The notes under the pieces were generated by a model. It did not search any database and had not been told where the DNA came from. It saw nothing but the letters and a program-made list of their open reading frames with translations. 64,000 nt of DNA from Chloroflexota bacterium (GTDB taxonomy: Bacteria > Chloroflexota > Anaerolineae > UBA4142 > SHND01), in contig JACQWQ010000071.1 in NCBI GenBank assembly GCA_016209205.1, forward strand, positions 46,409 through 110,408, read 5' to 3'. Positions 1-9,331 of this stretch are shown here, piece after piece (the stretch's first letter is position 1; every line of letters starts with the position of its first letter). The translations under genes were made by a program, and so were the position numbers.

Positions 1-128
1 GTGCCATCGGGGATGATAACGAGGACGCGTTGGTTCGCGAGCGGCAAAGCATCAAATGCCCGCGCGACGAGCTGGAGAATTTCGTCCGAACTAGATGGAG
101 GGGTAAGTGAATGGAGCAAAGCAAACAT
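1..128 (-). CDS. LarA-like (DUF2088) protein, N-terminal fragment
   Basis: Reading the minus strand from an ATG at 126-128 gives an open frame of about 42 codons that leaves the window at base 1. It ends in RVLVIIPDGT, which resembles the start of the nickel-dependent lactate racemase / DUF2088 family, where a hydrophobic strand is followed by a D-x-T turn. Only the first tenth of the protein is visible, so the catalytic part cannot be judged. It is the last visible gene of the sugar-acid operon and follows the SDR gene after an 81-bp gap. LarA-like proteins of unknown substrate do occur in sugar-acid clusters, so racemisation or epimerisation of a hydroxy acid is possible but unproven here. 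Confidence 0.5.
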   Translation of the reverse strand, partial: MFALLHSLTPPSSSDEILQLVARAFDALPLANQRVLVIIPDG

Positions 129-183
129 CGTCGTGTTTCACAATCTATCCGCTTTTCGTCACAGCGTACTGGATCGCATCCCT

Positions 184-204
184 AATCCGCAACCCGCAAT
201 CCGA
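184..204. repeat. Heptamer array, AATCCGC type
   Basis: Three consecutive 7-mers (AATCCGC, AACCCGC, AATCCGA) lie in the gap between the SDR and LarA-like genes. The same heptamer recurs at 47391-47411 and 49499-49526. Confidence 0.7.
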
Positions 205-209
205 AATCT

Positions 210-1031
210 TTACACGCCGCTGAACGCGCTAAATCCTCCATCAATGGGCACCACAACCCCTGTCACGAACTCGGATGCGGGTGAGAGCAACCACAACACC
301 GCGCCGCCGAGATCGCGCAGTTCGCCAAAACGCGCCATTGGCGTGTGCGCGAGAATCGCCTTGCCGCGCGGCGTCAGTTCGCCGCTCTTTTCATCCATCA
401 GCAAAAAGCGATTTTGCTCGGTGAGGAAAAAGCCGGGCGCGATGGCGTTGACGCGGATTTTGGGCGAGTACTCTTGCGCCATATGCACGGCGAGCCATTG
501 GGTAAAATTGCTGACACTCGCTTTGGCGGCAGAGTATGCCGGAACGCGTGTGAGTGGACGGAACGCGTTCATAGACGAGATGTTCAAGATCACGCCTTCG
601 CCGCGCTCCGCCATTATTTTTCCAAACACCTGCGATGGCAGAATCGTACCGAGCAGATTCAAATCAAACACCGCGCGCAGGGCATCGGCAGGCAGGTCGA
701 AAAAGGAGAGAGCCGGTCCCGTCGTTGCGCGTGGGTTGTTGCCGCCGGTCGCATTCACGAGGCCGTACACACCGGCATATCTGCTGAGGATTTCCTCCGC
801 CGCGCGTTCCAGTGACCCTTTGTCCAGCACGTCCGCCTGTACGGCGATGACGTGTTCGTTCAGCAGATTCAATTCGCGCGCCTTGGCGGGGTTGCGCGCC
901 AGGATGGCGCTGTTCGCGCCCACGGCCGAAAGCGCGCGCACGATCTCACGTCCCAGCACACCCGTGCCGCCGGTGACGACGATGGTCTTGCTCGTCAGGT
1001 CGAACTTGCCAGTGATTTCGTGGCTGCTCAT
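210..1031 (-). CDS. SDR oxidoreductase, probable D-mannonate (fructuronate) reductase
   Basis: This is a 273-residue classical short-chain dehydrogenase. The cofactor motif TGGTGVLG is at residues 20-27. The catalytic residues Ser153, Tyr166 and Lys170 are present (ISS and YSAAK). The GGNNPRATT stretch near residues 96-104 resembles SDR-type D-mannonate oxidoreductases, which interconvert fructuronate and mannonate with NAD(P)H. The ATG overlaps the uxaE stop as ATGA, so the two are likely translationally coupled. Placement after uronate isomerase and tagaturonate/fructuronate epimerase fits reduction of the keto-uronate. Reduction of tagaturonate to altronate cannot be excluded. Confidence 0.8.
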   Translation of the reverse strand: MSSHEITGKFDLTSKTIVVTGGTGVLGREIVRALSAVGANSAILARNPAKARELNLLNEHVIAVQADVLDKGSLERAAEEILSRYAGVYGLVNATGGNNPRATTGPALSFFDLPADALRAVFDLNLLGTILPSQVFGKIMAERGEGVILNISSMNAFRPLTRVPAYSAAKASVSNFTQWLAVHMAQEYSPKIRVNAIAPGFFLTEQNRFLLMDEKSGELTPRGKAILAHTPMARFGELRDLGGAVLWLLSPASEFVTGVVVPIDGGFSAFSGV

Positions 1032-2524
1032 AGTGGATTATTCGCTGCAAAGGGTTTCAGGTGTCTCACAAAATGCTTTTCCAGATTCGCGGCGTACGCG
1101 TCTTCATTCGCGCGCAGGAATGCCATCATCTCCTCTTTGAACCGCGCTTTTCCGGTCGCGTCTCGCGCGTTCAATACTGACCCGTACGTGACGTGCAAAA
1201 TCTGCCGCGCGTCGAACTGGTTCAAGAGCGCGGGGAGATCGGCGTCGCTCAGCGCGTCGCCAAGCGGCGCGCGTGCGAGTTGGGCGGAGACGTGGTACGT
1301 CGCGCGGTCGGCTGCATAGTGCTCGCGCGCAAACGCGTAAATCGCGCGCAAGAGTTCCGGCTCGATTTGTGCGACGGTCCGCAAGGCTTCGAGGTAACTC
1401 GTGCCTGCCGTCTTGAGATGCACCAGCCCGCGCGCCTGGCGCATCGCGATCTCATAGACGCTGAACTTGTCCGATCCCGAGTGGAGCGACAACTTGTATG
1501 GGCCGAGACACCGCGCGATTTCCGCGTGAACGGCAAGATCGCGCTCGAACGCGTCCAGGTCCCCGATATAGTCAACGCCTTTCTCAAAACGTCCGCTATA
1601 GCGCGGCGCGAGCGAGATGAATGGCACGCCGAGCCGTTTGAGTTCGCTGGCGAAATAATAGTGCTCGACGTGCGTGGTCGGCGTTTCTGTCTCGTCCACC
1701 GAAACCTCTAACTCGAACTCGACACTCGTACTCGTCAGATGGCGGTACATTTTCGCGACGTGCGCGAGCGCGCGTCCGTATTTAGCGGCGGCGCGCAGCA
1801 GGTCGTCAGTTTCGGGTTTCAAGTTCCGAGTTTCCAGTCGCACCGTTTTGCCTGCGTAGCGCGTCGCCAGATCACGCGGCGTGCCTTCCAATTCCTGCCA
1901 CGGGAGCAGGTCCACGAAATGCCGGAGCTCGGTCGCACTCGCGCGGTCTGCCGCGCTGTTCACGTATTCGCCGGGATCAATCGTATAGAACGAATACTCT
2001 GCCGCGACACACGCGTCAAGGTCGTCCGTCGTTTTCAAATGGTCAGCATCCGCGCCCACCGCGCTTTTCCAACCGGCTTGAAACGCGCCCCACGTTGCAT
2101 CGTCCAGAACCCCTGGCGGGGTACGTCCCGTGCGCGCGTTTTCGCGAATGGATTGCTGCGCGAAAATTGGCGCGAGGTTTTCCGCGCGCGCCGCGCGCAG
2201 CGCGCGAATGTGACCGACGGTGGCGAGTCCGAGCCGATCCCCAAAGCCCGCCGACGTTTGCAAGCCGAGCCGCACGGGTTTGAGCCAAGGCACTGCCGCG
2301 CGCAGTGCGCGCGCGTTGTGCGCCGTGAGGGGGCAGAGGGTGAGGACACGGTTGTCGTTCAGCGCGCGGGGTTCGCCATCGAAGGGGATGGGAAAATGGT
2401 GAGTAGTCGGAGCGCGGACGGCGAGCAACTTGCGATGGGCGTCTTGCGTCATCCAAAACGTCGCGTCGTTGTGCTGGACGTGCGAACTGTGCAGACCAGC
2501 GCCTCCCGACGGCAGCTCTATCAT
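1028..2524 (-). CDS. uxaE: Tagaturonate/fructuronate epimerase UxaE
   Basis: The protein has 498 residues and begins MIELPSGGAGLHSSHVQ. The ATG at 2522-2524 follows GAGGAA at good spacing and lies 7 bp after the uxaC stop. A longer in-frame start would run into uxaC and is rejected. Sequence and context match the UxaE family, which interconverts tagaturonate and fructuronate and so joins the galacturonate and glucuronate branches. Metal-type residues (ELEVSVDETETPT, HSGSDKFS) are intact. Four heptamers at 1809-1836 lie in frame and encode LETRNLKPET, apparently a repeat-derived loop (see findings). It acts in the cytoplasm between UxaC and the SDR reductase. Confidence 0.8.
   Translation of the reverse strand: MIELPSGGAGLHSSHVQHNDATFWMTQDAHRKLLAVRAPTTHHFPIPFDGEPRALNDNRVLTLCPLTAHNARALRAAVPWLKPVRLGLQTSAGFGDRLGLATVGHIRALRAARAENLAPIFAQQSIRENARTGRTPPGVLDDATWGAFQAGWKSAVGADADHLKTTDDLDACVAAEYSFYTIDPGEYVNSAADRASATELRHFVDLLPWQELEGTPRDLATRYAGKTVRLETRNLKPETDDLLRAAAKYGRALAHVAKMYRHLTSTSVEFELEVSVDETETPTTHVEHYYFASELKRLGVPFISLAPRYSGRFEKGVDYIGDLDAFERDLAVHAEIARCLGPYKLSLHSGSDKFSVYEIAMRQARGLVHLKTAGTSYLEALRTVAQIEPELLRAIYAFAREHYAADRATYHVSAQLARAPLGDALSDADLPALLNQFDARQILHVTYGSVLNARDATGKARFKEEMMAFLRANEDAYAANLEKHFVRHLKPFAANNPL
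1809..1836. repeat. Heptamer array inside uxaE
   Basis: Four 7-mers in a row (GTTTCGG, GTTTCAA, GTTCCGA, GTTTCCA) sit inside the uxaE coding region without breaking the frame. Confidence 0.75.
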
Positions 2525-2531
2525 TTGTTCC

Positions 2532-3941
2532 TCACGCGTTGTCCAATTTGTATGCGCTCTTTGCCAGTCCGTACGCCATCGCGTACATCGTCTCGACGGC
2601 GTCATCCAGGTCTATGATTTCGCGCGTGACCAAGCCCGCCAGCCAATTCGCGCTGGCGCGCCGCCATAGGTCATGCCGCGCGGGAATGGAGCAAAAGGCG
2701 CGGGTGTCGTCGTTAAAGCCCACCGTGTTGTACAACCCCGCGGTTTCGATCACCTGATCCAGGTAGCGTGCCATGCCGTTCAAACTGTCAAAGAACCACC
2801 ACGGCGGACCGAGCTTGAGCGCGGGATAGTGACCTGCCAGTGGCGCGAGTTCGCGCCCGTGCGTCGTCTCGTCGAGCGTAAAGAGAATCAGCGTCAGCCG
2901 CGTATCGTTGCCGTACTTGGTGAGGAGTGGACGCAGGTTGCGCGTAAATTCGCCCTGCAGCGGAATGTCCGCGCCTTTGTCCGCCCCGAAATGTTGAAAG
3001 AGGGTGTCATTGTGGTTGCGAAAAGAGCCGGGATGCAGTTGCATCACCAAACCGTCTTCTATGCTCATCCGCGCCATTTCCATTAACAGATGTCCTGTAA
3101 AGCGCGCGGCTTCATCCGGCGTGATTTCGCCGCGGAACGCGCGCTGGAAAATCGGTTCTGCCTCTGGCTCGGATAGTTCGCTTGTGTAGGCCGTGACCGC
3201 CGCGTGGTCGGTCGCCATCGCGCCCAGCTGCTTGAAAAACGCGCGGCGATTCTCTAGCGCGCGAATGAACGAGCGATAATCGTGCACCTCGATGCCGCTC
3301 ACTTGACTCAGCGCGTCAATGTGCTCGCGCCAGTTCGGCGTGTCCAGATTCACGACCGCATCGGGGCGGAAGGTGGGGCGGATTTTGCCATGCCATCCCG
3401 AGGCGCGGATATTGATGTGGTGCGTCAGCGGATCCGTCGCCGCGTCGGTCGTGCAGAGTGTTTCGATGCGAAAGCGGTCGTAGAACGCGCGCGGGCGAAA
3501 TGCCGGCGTGCCCAAGCGTTCGACGATTTGATCGTAAATGCGCTGAGCCGAAGCCCAAGTCAGTTTTTCGGTGATGCCAAAGATGTCGCGCAGTTCATCG
3601 CCAATCCAGATGCCGGTGGGCGTGCCGCGAAAGAGGTGAAAGTGATCCGCGAACGTTTGCCAGATTTTGCGATGGTCGCTCTCGACCGGTTCGCCGTCAC
3701 GGCGGGGGATTCCCAGCCGTTCGAGCGGAATGCCTTGCGAATAGAGCATTCGGAAAACATAGTGGTCGGGAATGATGAACAGATCAACCGGTGTGCCGAA
3801 CGTATAGTCCGGATCGGCAAACGCACGCGGGTCCACGTGACCGTGCGGACAGAGGAGCGGCAAGGTCGCCGCCTGCGCGTACAGGCGCGCGGCAAGCTCG
3901 CGCTGGTGCGGATCGGATGAGAAATAACGGTTAGCCGTCAT
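2532..3941 (-). CDS. uxaC: Uronate isomerase UxaC
   Basis: This 469-residue enzyme isomerises glucuronate to fructuronate, and galacturonate to tagaturonate. The amidohydrolase-fold metal motif HGH (His33, His35 in LCPHGHVDP) is present, and length and sequence match the UxaC family throughout. The start at MTANRYFSSD is chosen because its ATG overlaps the nagB stop as ATGA; the upstream in-frame methionine would sit inside nagB. It is the first committed uronate step, followed by UxaE and the SDR reductase. Confidence 0.92.
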   Translation of the reverse strand: MTANRYFSSDPHQRELAARLYAQAATLPLLCPHGHVDPRAFADPDYTFGTPVDLFIIPDHYVFRMLYSQGIPLERLGIPRRDGEPVESDHRKIWQTFADHFHLFRGTPTGIWIGDELRDIFGITEKLTWASAQRIYDQIVERLGTPAFRPRAFYDRFRIETLCTTDAATDPLTHHINIRASGWHGKIRPTFRPDAVVNLDTPNWREHIDALSQVSGIEVHDYRSFIRALENRRAFFKQLGAMATDHAAVTAYTSELSEPEAEPIFQRAFRGEITPDEAARFTGHLLMEMARMSIEDGLVMQLHPGSFRNHNDTLFQHFGADKGADIPLQGEFTRNLRPLLTKYGNDTRLTLILFTLDETTHGRELAPLAGHYPALKLGPPWWFFDSLNGMARYLDQVIETAGLYNTVGFNDDTRAFCSIPARHDLWRRASANWLAGLVTREIIDLDDAVETMYAMAYGLAKSAYKLDNA

Positions 3942-4714
3942 AGGATTTTCGCAGCGGACTCCTGGTCTAGAAATAGATGGGCGTGCGGGGCGCGGCGCAG
4001 AATTGAACCCGGACAATCCTCGCTAATCGGCATTCTCAGGGCGCGATAAACCGCGCCCGCTTTGCGCGCTTCGGGCACCATCGCGAGGACCCGTTTCGCC
4101 GCGCGGAGGGCGGGAATCGTTAGGGTGATCGCGTGCGTGGGCACATCGTCAATGGAAGCGAAATGCCCCTCGCCGACTTGTTGACGGCGCGACGCTTCCG
4201 CCAGTTTAATCGCTTTGACCCAGACCGGATCATCGAAATCGGCGAACGGTGGGTCATTGAACGCCAGATGCCCGTTCTCGCCGTAACCGAGCGCGCACAA
4301 ATCGGCAGGATGCGCGCGCAACAGCCCCGCATACTCCGCGCAGGTGGTCTCTATATTCTCCGCGCGGCTCGGGATCGGATAGAACGCTTTTGGCTTGACG
4401 TAGGCGAGCAGGCGTCGGCGCAGGAAATTCGGGAAACTGGCAGGATGATTCGGATCAATGCCGATGTACTCGTCCATATGAAAGAGATTCAACGCTGCCC
4501 AATCAATATCCGGCATCTGCCGCAACGCGGCAAGAAACGTCAACTGTGAATTGCCGGTGGCAAGAATGATGTTCGCTTGGCCTTTTTCGCGAACCGCGTG
4601 GTGGATGATGCGCGAGGCTTCTTCTGCCGCTGCCGCGCCGAGTGCCTGGTTGGTCTGATAAACCGTGATGGGTAGTTGGTCAACTGTTGTTTCGTGAACC
4701 GGTATGATCGTCAT
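3938..4714 (-). CDS. nagB: Glucosamine-6-phosphate deaminase NagB-like
   Basis: The 258-residue protein belongs to the NagB/6-phosphogluconolactonase fold and would convert glucosamine-6-phosphate to fructose-6-phosphate and ammonia. ATGNSQLTF (52-60) is the phosphate/sugar loop and MDEYIG (80-85) the active-site strand. The usual GxDGHxAFNEP motif reads GENGHLAFNDPP (145-156). The position of the classical catalytic Asp (E. coli Asp141) is therefore Asn147, and the Glu148 position is Asp154; His149 is kept. This variant motif may mark a NagB subfamily. It is linked by ATGA overlaps to nagA upstream and uxaC downstream. Confidence 0.85.
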   Translation of the reverse strand: MTIIPVHETTVDQLPITVYQTNQALGAAAAEEASRIIHHAVREKGQANIILATGNSQLTFLAALRQMPDIDWAALNLFHMDEYIGIDPNHPASFPNFLRRRLLAYVKPKAFYPIPSRAENIETTCAEYAGLLRAHPADLCALGYGENGHLAFNDPPFADFDDPVWVKAIKLAEASRRQQVGEGHFASIDDVPTHAITLTIPALRAAKRVLAMVPEARKAGAVYRALRMPISEDCPGSILRRAPHAHLFLDQESAAKIL

Positions 4715-5931
4715 TGCAAAATCCGCCTGTTATTTGTCATTGGGATCATTGGCTTTCCCTCTCGATGAATCCAGCGCCCCTCGCACGAAACGCCCCACGC
4801 GCTCCAATCAGGATTGAAAATCGAAATGTCCGCATCTTTGCCTATTTCAAGACTGCCCTTGCGATCCTGGAGACCGAGCACCCGCGCCGGCGTCAGCGTC
4901 AACATTCGGATCGCCGCGACGAGCGGAATGCCGACAAGGTTTGTCAGAATTGGGATCATCTGGTTCAAAAGCGTCGCGCTGCCCGCGAAAGAACTGCCAT
5001 CCAACATCATTCCGACCCCATCGCGCACCTCGTACTCCATCCCGCCCATTTTGAAACGCGCGCTTTCGGGCAAGCCCGCGCCGCTCGTCGCGTCGGAAAT
5101 CACGCACAGCCGATCCGGGCCAATGCATTTGTACGCGAGCTGCATCAACGTCGGCGGCAGATGCTTGCTGTCTGCAATCATTTCGACGGTGAGACCATCA
5201 AAGACGAGCGCGGCTTCGAGCAAACCGGGCTTGCGCCATGGACCTTCGCGCACGACCGACGACATCGCGCTCCAAATGTGCGTGATGTGTCGCAAGCCGA
5301 CGCGCATCGCCGCGCGCACATCTTGGTCTTTTGCGGAACTGTGTCCCGCCGCCGGCACAATGCCCAGCCGCGTCAGTTTTTCGACCAGCGGCAGCGCGCC
5401 CGCTAATTCCGGCGCAAGGACGAAAATCCGGATGATGTCGTGATATTGTAGCAGAGCGTCTGATGTACCATCATTTGGAACGCGAAGGCTCGACAGATCC
5501 AGCGCGCCTTTTTGCGCGGGATTGATGTACGGCCCTTCCAGATGGGCCCCGAGCACGCGCGCGCCCGCGGGCGCCGCGCGTATCCACGCGCGGCAGAACT
5601 CCAGAGACGCGACCAAATCCACAATCGGTGCGGCGGCAATCGTGGCGAGGAGCGCGGTCACGCCCCGCCGCGCGTTCTCGCGCGTGATCGCGCCAAACGC
5701 TTCAGCTGTCGGTTCGTTGAAGGTGTGTCCCAGCGCGCCGTGCGTGTGAATGTCAATCAGACCTGGCGTGACGAGCCGCCCGCCAACATCCATTGTTTCG
5801 ATGTCCGCGCTCAGCGCGCCTGCGCTCGCAAGCCCCGCGATTTTGCCATTTTCAACAATGAGGGCTTTGTCTGGCGTCACCATAGTTGGCAAGACGAGGC
5901 GGGCATTCGTTAAGGCGAAGCGAGAAACCAT
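4711..5931 (-). CDS. nagA: N-acetylglucosamine-6-phosphate deacetylase NagA
   Basis: This 406-residue amidohydrolase removes acetate from GlcNAc-6-phosphate to feed NagB. The metal motif IDIHTHG (His62, His64), the metal Glu in HLEGPY, the AAGHSSA histidine and the catalytic Asp in ISDATSGAGL are visible. The start at MVSRFALTN fits the usual short N-terminal beta strand; longer in-frame starts would run through the end of the upstream gene. The stop overlaps the nagB ATG. No GlcNAc kinase or PTS gene is in the window, so phosphorylation must happen elsewhere. Confidence 0.92.
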   Translation of the reverse strand: MVSRFALTNARLVLPTMVTPDKALIVENGKIAGLASAGALSADIETMDVGGRLVTPGLIDIHTHGALGHTFNEPTAEAFGAITRENARRGVTALLATIAAAPIVDLVASLEFCRAWIRAAPAGARVLGAHLEGPYINPAQKGALDLSSLRVPNDGTSDALLQYHDIIRIFVLAPELAGALPLVEKLTRLGIVPAAGHSSAKDQDVRAAMRVGLRHITHIWSAMSSVVREGPWRKPGLLEAALVFDGLTVEMIADSKHLPPTLMQLAYKCIGPDRLCVISDATSGAGLPESARFKMGGMEYEVRDGVGMMLDGSSFAGSATLLNQMIPILTNLVGIPLVAAIRMLTLTPARVLGLQDRKGSLEIGKDADISIFNPDWSAWGVSCEGRWIHREGKPMIPMTNNRRILQ

Positions 5932-5944
5932 AGTATGAGCGAAT

Positions 5945-7057
5945 TTAATTCCGCGAGCCAAACCATCGGCGCGCGGTCTCCACGGCTTCCGACCAACTCT
6001 TGGCAACATGACGATGAATGATGCCGGTGTGAATATGTTGGGCCTCAGGGAGAATGTCCCCATCCCACATCAAGCAGATTTTTTTCGGGGCCGCGAGAGC
6101 ATAACGTTTGAGGAGACTCTGCATTTCCGGATTTCCAAAGTTGATGCTCGTGATGCCGGGTGCGTCAATCATTTCTTCGTAAAACTGCGTCCCTTTGCCG
6201 CAGAAATGTCCGAGCGCGCCATTGAGCGCGGTGGCGACGCGCGCGTTGTACGGCTTGCAAAACTCGCGATACATCTTGTGCGAGAGCATCACGCCCGAAT
6301 CGTCGGGGATGCAGCCGCCGCCGCGATGGCGACAGCCAAACTTGTAGCCCTCGTCCGATTTTTCGCCGGTGATCGCGCGGTGTTTTTGAATGACCGCAAT
6401 GCAAAGCGGCACGTAAAAATCGAGCAGGTCGTGGACCAGTTGGGGATCTTCAATCGTCGCCTCGAAGATGGCAGTGCCCCCCAGGTTCACCGCGAAATTG
6501 AACGGCCCTTGTGGGTCGGGATGTCCAATGCGAACGGTCTGCGCGAGTTTCGGATACTGCGCGAGCGTGTCGCGAAAATATGCTTCGGTCTCCCACACCT
6601 GCTTCCCGATGCCGTTGTTCAGATCGGGCATTCCGCGCGCGAGGACCTCCCGCACGGCGTCGAGACTCTCGACCGGCATCGGCCACGGCAGATTGTCTTC
6701 GTCTTGCCAGTACCCTGCGCCCAAAATTGAAGTCGTCAGGATCAAGCCATAGTTCGCGCGAATTGTGAACACGCGGTCGTCTTGCAACCGCGCGCCCTCG
6801 TACACTTGCATCAATTCGCTCACGAGCATCTTGGCGGGGTCGCGGAAGACTTCGCGGTAGGGAATGCGGAGCCACTCGGGCGGATAATCATACTGCAAAT
6901 GACTCCACGCCGCGCGGCACGTGACCAGCGTTGGACGAAAATCGAGTGGCTCAAAGTTGAGCGCAGCCCATTGACGCGCGTGGGCGCGTTTCTGGTGCTC
7001 GACGTCCACGAGCGCCTCTAGTTGGTCGAGGTAAGGGCGCGGATCAAAATCGCTCAT
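5945..7057 (-). CDS. Uroporphyrinogen decarboxylase-like (URO-D fold) protein
   Basis: The 370-residue protein has the overall pattern of the URO-D/MtaA superfamily: a TIM barrel with FKRTYAP-like substitutions, HRGGGC in the middle, and GALGHFCGKG near the C terminus. It is not a haem-pathway HemE, because the N-terminal substrate loop of HemE is absent. Start MSDFDPRPYL follows GGGAG. Family members in catabolic operons are often corrinoid methyltransferase-like proteins of unknown substrate. A second, diverged URO-D protein is encoded at 15672-16691 in the same operon. Confidence 0.7.
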   Translation of the reverse strand: MSDFDPRPYLDQLEALVDVEHQKRAHARQWAALNFEPLDFRPTLVTCRAAWSHLQYDYPPEWLRIPYREVFRDPAKMLVSELMQVYEGARLQDDRVFTIRANYGLILTTSILGAGYWQDEDNLPWPMPVESLDAVREVLARGMPDLNNGIGKQVWETEAYFRDTLAQYPKLAQTVRIGHPDPQGPFNFAVNLGGTAIFEATIEDPQLVHDLLDFYVPLCIAVIQKHRAITGEKSDEGYKFGCRHRGGGCIPDDSGVMLSHKMYREFCKPYNARVATALNGALGHFCGKGTQFYEEMIDAPGITSINFGNPEMQSLLKRYALAAPKKICLMWDGDILPEAQHIHTGIIHRHVAKSWSEAVETARRWFGSRN

Positions 7058-7084
7058 CGAATCTCCCTCCGGGAGTGTTTGAAA

Positions 7085-7255
7085 GTCATTGCGCGGCGTG
7101 TATTTTGCGCCGAAGCAATCTCCGCCGTAGGGGATTGCTTCGCACAAAACGCTGCACAGGACTTGGCATATCGAGCGGAGCGAGATATCTCACTCCGTTC
7201 GATATGACAGTCCTGAGCCCATACAGCCCCTGCGGGCTGACCATCTCGCAATGAC
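7085..7255. mobile_element. Composite palindromic intergenic element (MITE-like)
   Basis: The 171-bp element fills the gap between oppF and the URO-D gene. Outer 9-bp inverted ends are GTCATTGCG (7085-7093) and CGCAATGAC (7247-7255). Inside are CGAAGCAATC / GATTGCTTCG (7111-7142), an imperfect stem of about 20 bp around CATATCGAGCGGAG (7158-7214), and AGCCCctgcGGGCT. It has no coding capacity. The GAAGCAAT core recurs as the 17-bp insertion at 18157-18173. Confidence 0.6.
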
Positions 7256-7256
7256 A

Positions 7257-8309
7257 TTATGCGATGCCCGGCAACTTGAGCTCATCGGCGCGATGGCACG
7301 CGACGAAATGACCGGGCGAGCGCTCGCGATACGCGGGCGCCTCTCGGCGGCACACGTCCACCGCGAATTCGCAGCGCGGATGAAAGTAACAGCCTGACGG
7401 CGGATTCGCCGGACTGGGCACTTCGCCTTTCAACTCGACGCTGCCCGTTTTGACGCGCGGGTCGGGAACCGGCACCGCCGCCAGCAGCGCCGCCGTGTAC
7501 GGGTGTTTGGGCAGCGCGAACAACTCGGTCGTCTCGGCGGTCTCGACGATCTTGCCGACGTACATGACTGCCACACGGGCGCTGATGTGCTTGACCACGC
7601 TCAAGTTGTGGGCGACAAAAAGATACGTCAGGTTCATCCGCTTTTGCAGGTCGAGCATCAAATTCAGAATTTGCGCCTGCACCGAAACATCGAGCGCGGA
7701 GATCGGCTCATCGGCGACGACGAGCCGCGGGTGCAGCGCGAGCGCGCGCGCAATCCCGATGCGCTGCCGCTGCCCCCCACTGAACGCGTGCGGATAGCGC
7801 TGCATGAACTCGGGGCGCAGCCCCACCAGCCGCAGTAACTCCGCCACGCGCTCGACGCGTTCTCGGCGGTTGGTCATGCCGTTGACCAGCAGCGGCTCAC
7901 CGACAATGTCGAACAAGGTCATGCGCGGGTTAAGCGAGCTGTACGGGTCCTGGAAGATCAGCTGCATTTGCGGACGCAAGGGGCGCAATTCCTGACGCGT
8001 CAGTTTTGCCAGATCAACCCTTGTCGCGTCGGGCGTCCCAAAGAGCATTTGTCCACTGGTCGGCGTGAGTGCGCGCAAGATGCAGCGGGACGTCGTCGTC
8101 TTACCGCAGCCGCTCTCGCCGACCAAAGCGAGCGTTTCGCCCTCGTGGATAAAGAAACTGACGTCGTCCACCGCGCGCACATTGCCGAGGACATGACGAA
8201 AGAACCCTTTTTGAATCGGAAAATATTTTTTGAGATTTTTCACCTGGAGCAAGGGCTGGGCGGACGGGTGGGTGGATGCCTGGCTCGGTAGATGGTTCGT
8301 GCCTGTCAT
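7257..8309 (-). CDS. Peptide/oligosaccharide ABC transporter ATP-binding protein (OppF/DppF type)
   Basis: The 350-residue ATPase has Walker [11 protein letters not shown]-loop [10 protein letters not shown], signature [14 protein letters not shown] and Walker [13 protein letters not shown]. The C-terminal oligopeptide-transporter domain has the usual Cys cluster (CYFHPRCEF...CRREAP). Its ATG overlaps the stop of the partner ATPase as ATGA. It should form a heterodimer that powers the adjacent permeases. In this operon the cargo is more likely an oligosaccharide than a peptide, as for several characterised Opp-type sugar importers. Confidence 0.88.
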   Translation of the reverse strand: MTGTNHLPSQASTHPSAQPLLQVKNLKKYFPIQKGFFRHVLGNVRAVDDVSFFIHEGETLALVGESGCGKTTTSRCILRALTPTSGQMLFGTPDATRVDLAKLTRQELRPLRPQMQLIFQDPYSSLNPRMTLFDIVGEPLLVNGMTNRRERVERVAELLRLVGLRPEFMQRYPHAFSGGQRQRIGIARALALHPRLVVADEPISALDVSVQAQILNLMLDLQKRMNLTYLFVAHNLSVVKHISARVAVMYVGKIVETAETTELFALPKHPYTAALLAAVPVPDPRVKTGSVELKGEVPSPANPPSGCYFHPRCEFAVDVCRREAPAYRERSPGHFVACHRADELKLPGIA

Positions 8310-9319
8310 CGCGGTACCTCAACGTCGTGGTAGAGAACACATGCCGCCGCTTGCACCCCACCAACTGACCGCAAGGGCGGAATATGCTTATCACATTTGC
8401 CGGCGATGAACTGCGGACAGCGCGGGTGAAAGGGGCAACCGCTGGGGCGATTGAAGGGATGCGGAATCGATCCGCTGATCGTCGGCAGATTCACGCGCGG
8501 CGTCGAGTGGACGCTCGGAATCGAACGGAGTAAGGCTTGGGTGTACGGATGTTTGGGCGCGTGAAAAATCGCGTCCACCGGCCCCTCCTCCATCACGAGA
8601 CCGAGATACATTACCTGGACATAATCCGCCATCTGGGCGATGACGCCGAGGTCGTGCGTGATAAAGATGATCGCGGTATGGTGTTCCTCTTGCAGCTTGC
8701 GTAGCAGACGCAGAATCTGCGCTTGCGTCGTCACGTCAATCGCGGTGGTCGGCTCATCGGCAATCAAGAGCCGTGGATGACACGAGAGCGCCATCGCGAT
8801 CATCGCGCGTTGGCGCAAGCCGCCGCTTAATTGCCACGCATATTCGTCGAGGCGCTGTTCCGGCATCGGGATACCGACATCGCGAAACATTTCTAGCGCG
8901 ATCTGGCGCGCCGCGCGGGCGTGGACGGGCTGGTGCAAGCGAATCGCTTCAATGATTTGGTCGCCGACGGTATGCACCGGGCTGAACGACGACATTGGCT
9001 CTTGCGGGATCAGCGCGATCTGCGCGCCGCGAATGTCGCGCATCTCTTTGCCGTTCGGATTCAATTTGGCGAGATCAATCGTACTGCCGTTTCGATTCAA
9101 CAAAATCTCACCCTTGACGATGCGCCCTGGCGGCTCGAGGATTTGCAGGATCGCCTTCATCGTTACGCTTTTGCCGCAGCCGCTTTCGCCCACAATGCCA
9201 AAGACTTGACGTGGGAACACGTCGAAACTCACGCCGTCCACGGCTTGTACAATGCCCTCGTCCATGAAAAATTGGACTTGCAGGTTGTGGACGGAGAGCA
9301 GCGGCGTTGCGTGATTCAT
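8306..9319 (-). CDS. Peptide/oligosaccharide ABC transporter ATP-binding protein (OppD/DppD type)
   Basis: This 337-residue partner ATPase has Walker [11 protein letters not shown], signature [14 protein letters not shown] and Walker [13 protein letters not shown], plus the Cys-rich Opp tail ([15 protein letters not shown]). ATG at 9317-9319 is preferred; a GTG one codon upstream is equally compatible with the AGAGG ribosome site. It lies 12 bp after the permease stop and is part of the importer operon. Confidence 0.88.
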   Translation of the reverse strand: MNHATPLLSVHNLQVQFFMDEGIVQAVDGVSFDVFPRQVFGIVGESGCGKSVTMKAILQILEPPGRIVKGEILLNRNGSTIDLAKLNPNGKEMRDIRGAQIALIPQEPMSSFSPVHTVGDQIIEAIRLHQPVHARAARQIALEMFRDVGIPMPEQRLDEYAWQLSGGLRQRAMIAMALSCHPRLLIADEPTTAIDVTTQAQILRLLRKLQEEHHTAIIFITHDLGVIAQMADYVQVMYLGLVMEEGPVDAIFHAPKHPYTQALLRSIPSVHSTPRVNLPTISGSIPHPFNRPSGCPFHPRCPQFIAGKCDKHIPPLRSVGGVQAAACVLYHDVEVPR

Positions 9320-9331
9320 CACAGATAGCCT

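Noticed and set aside
1..1140. A 379-codon open frame on the plus strand over the SDR gene
   Set aside because: Antisense shadow produced by GC-rich codon bias; the minus-strand SDR has full family motifs.
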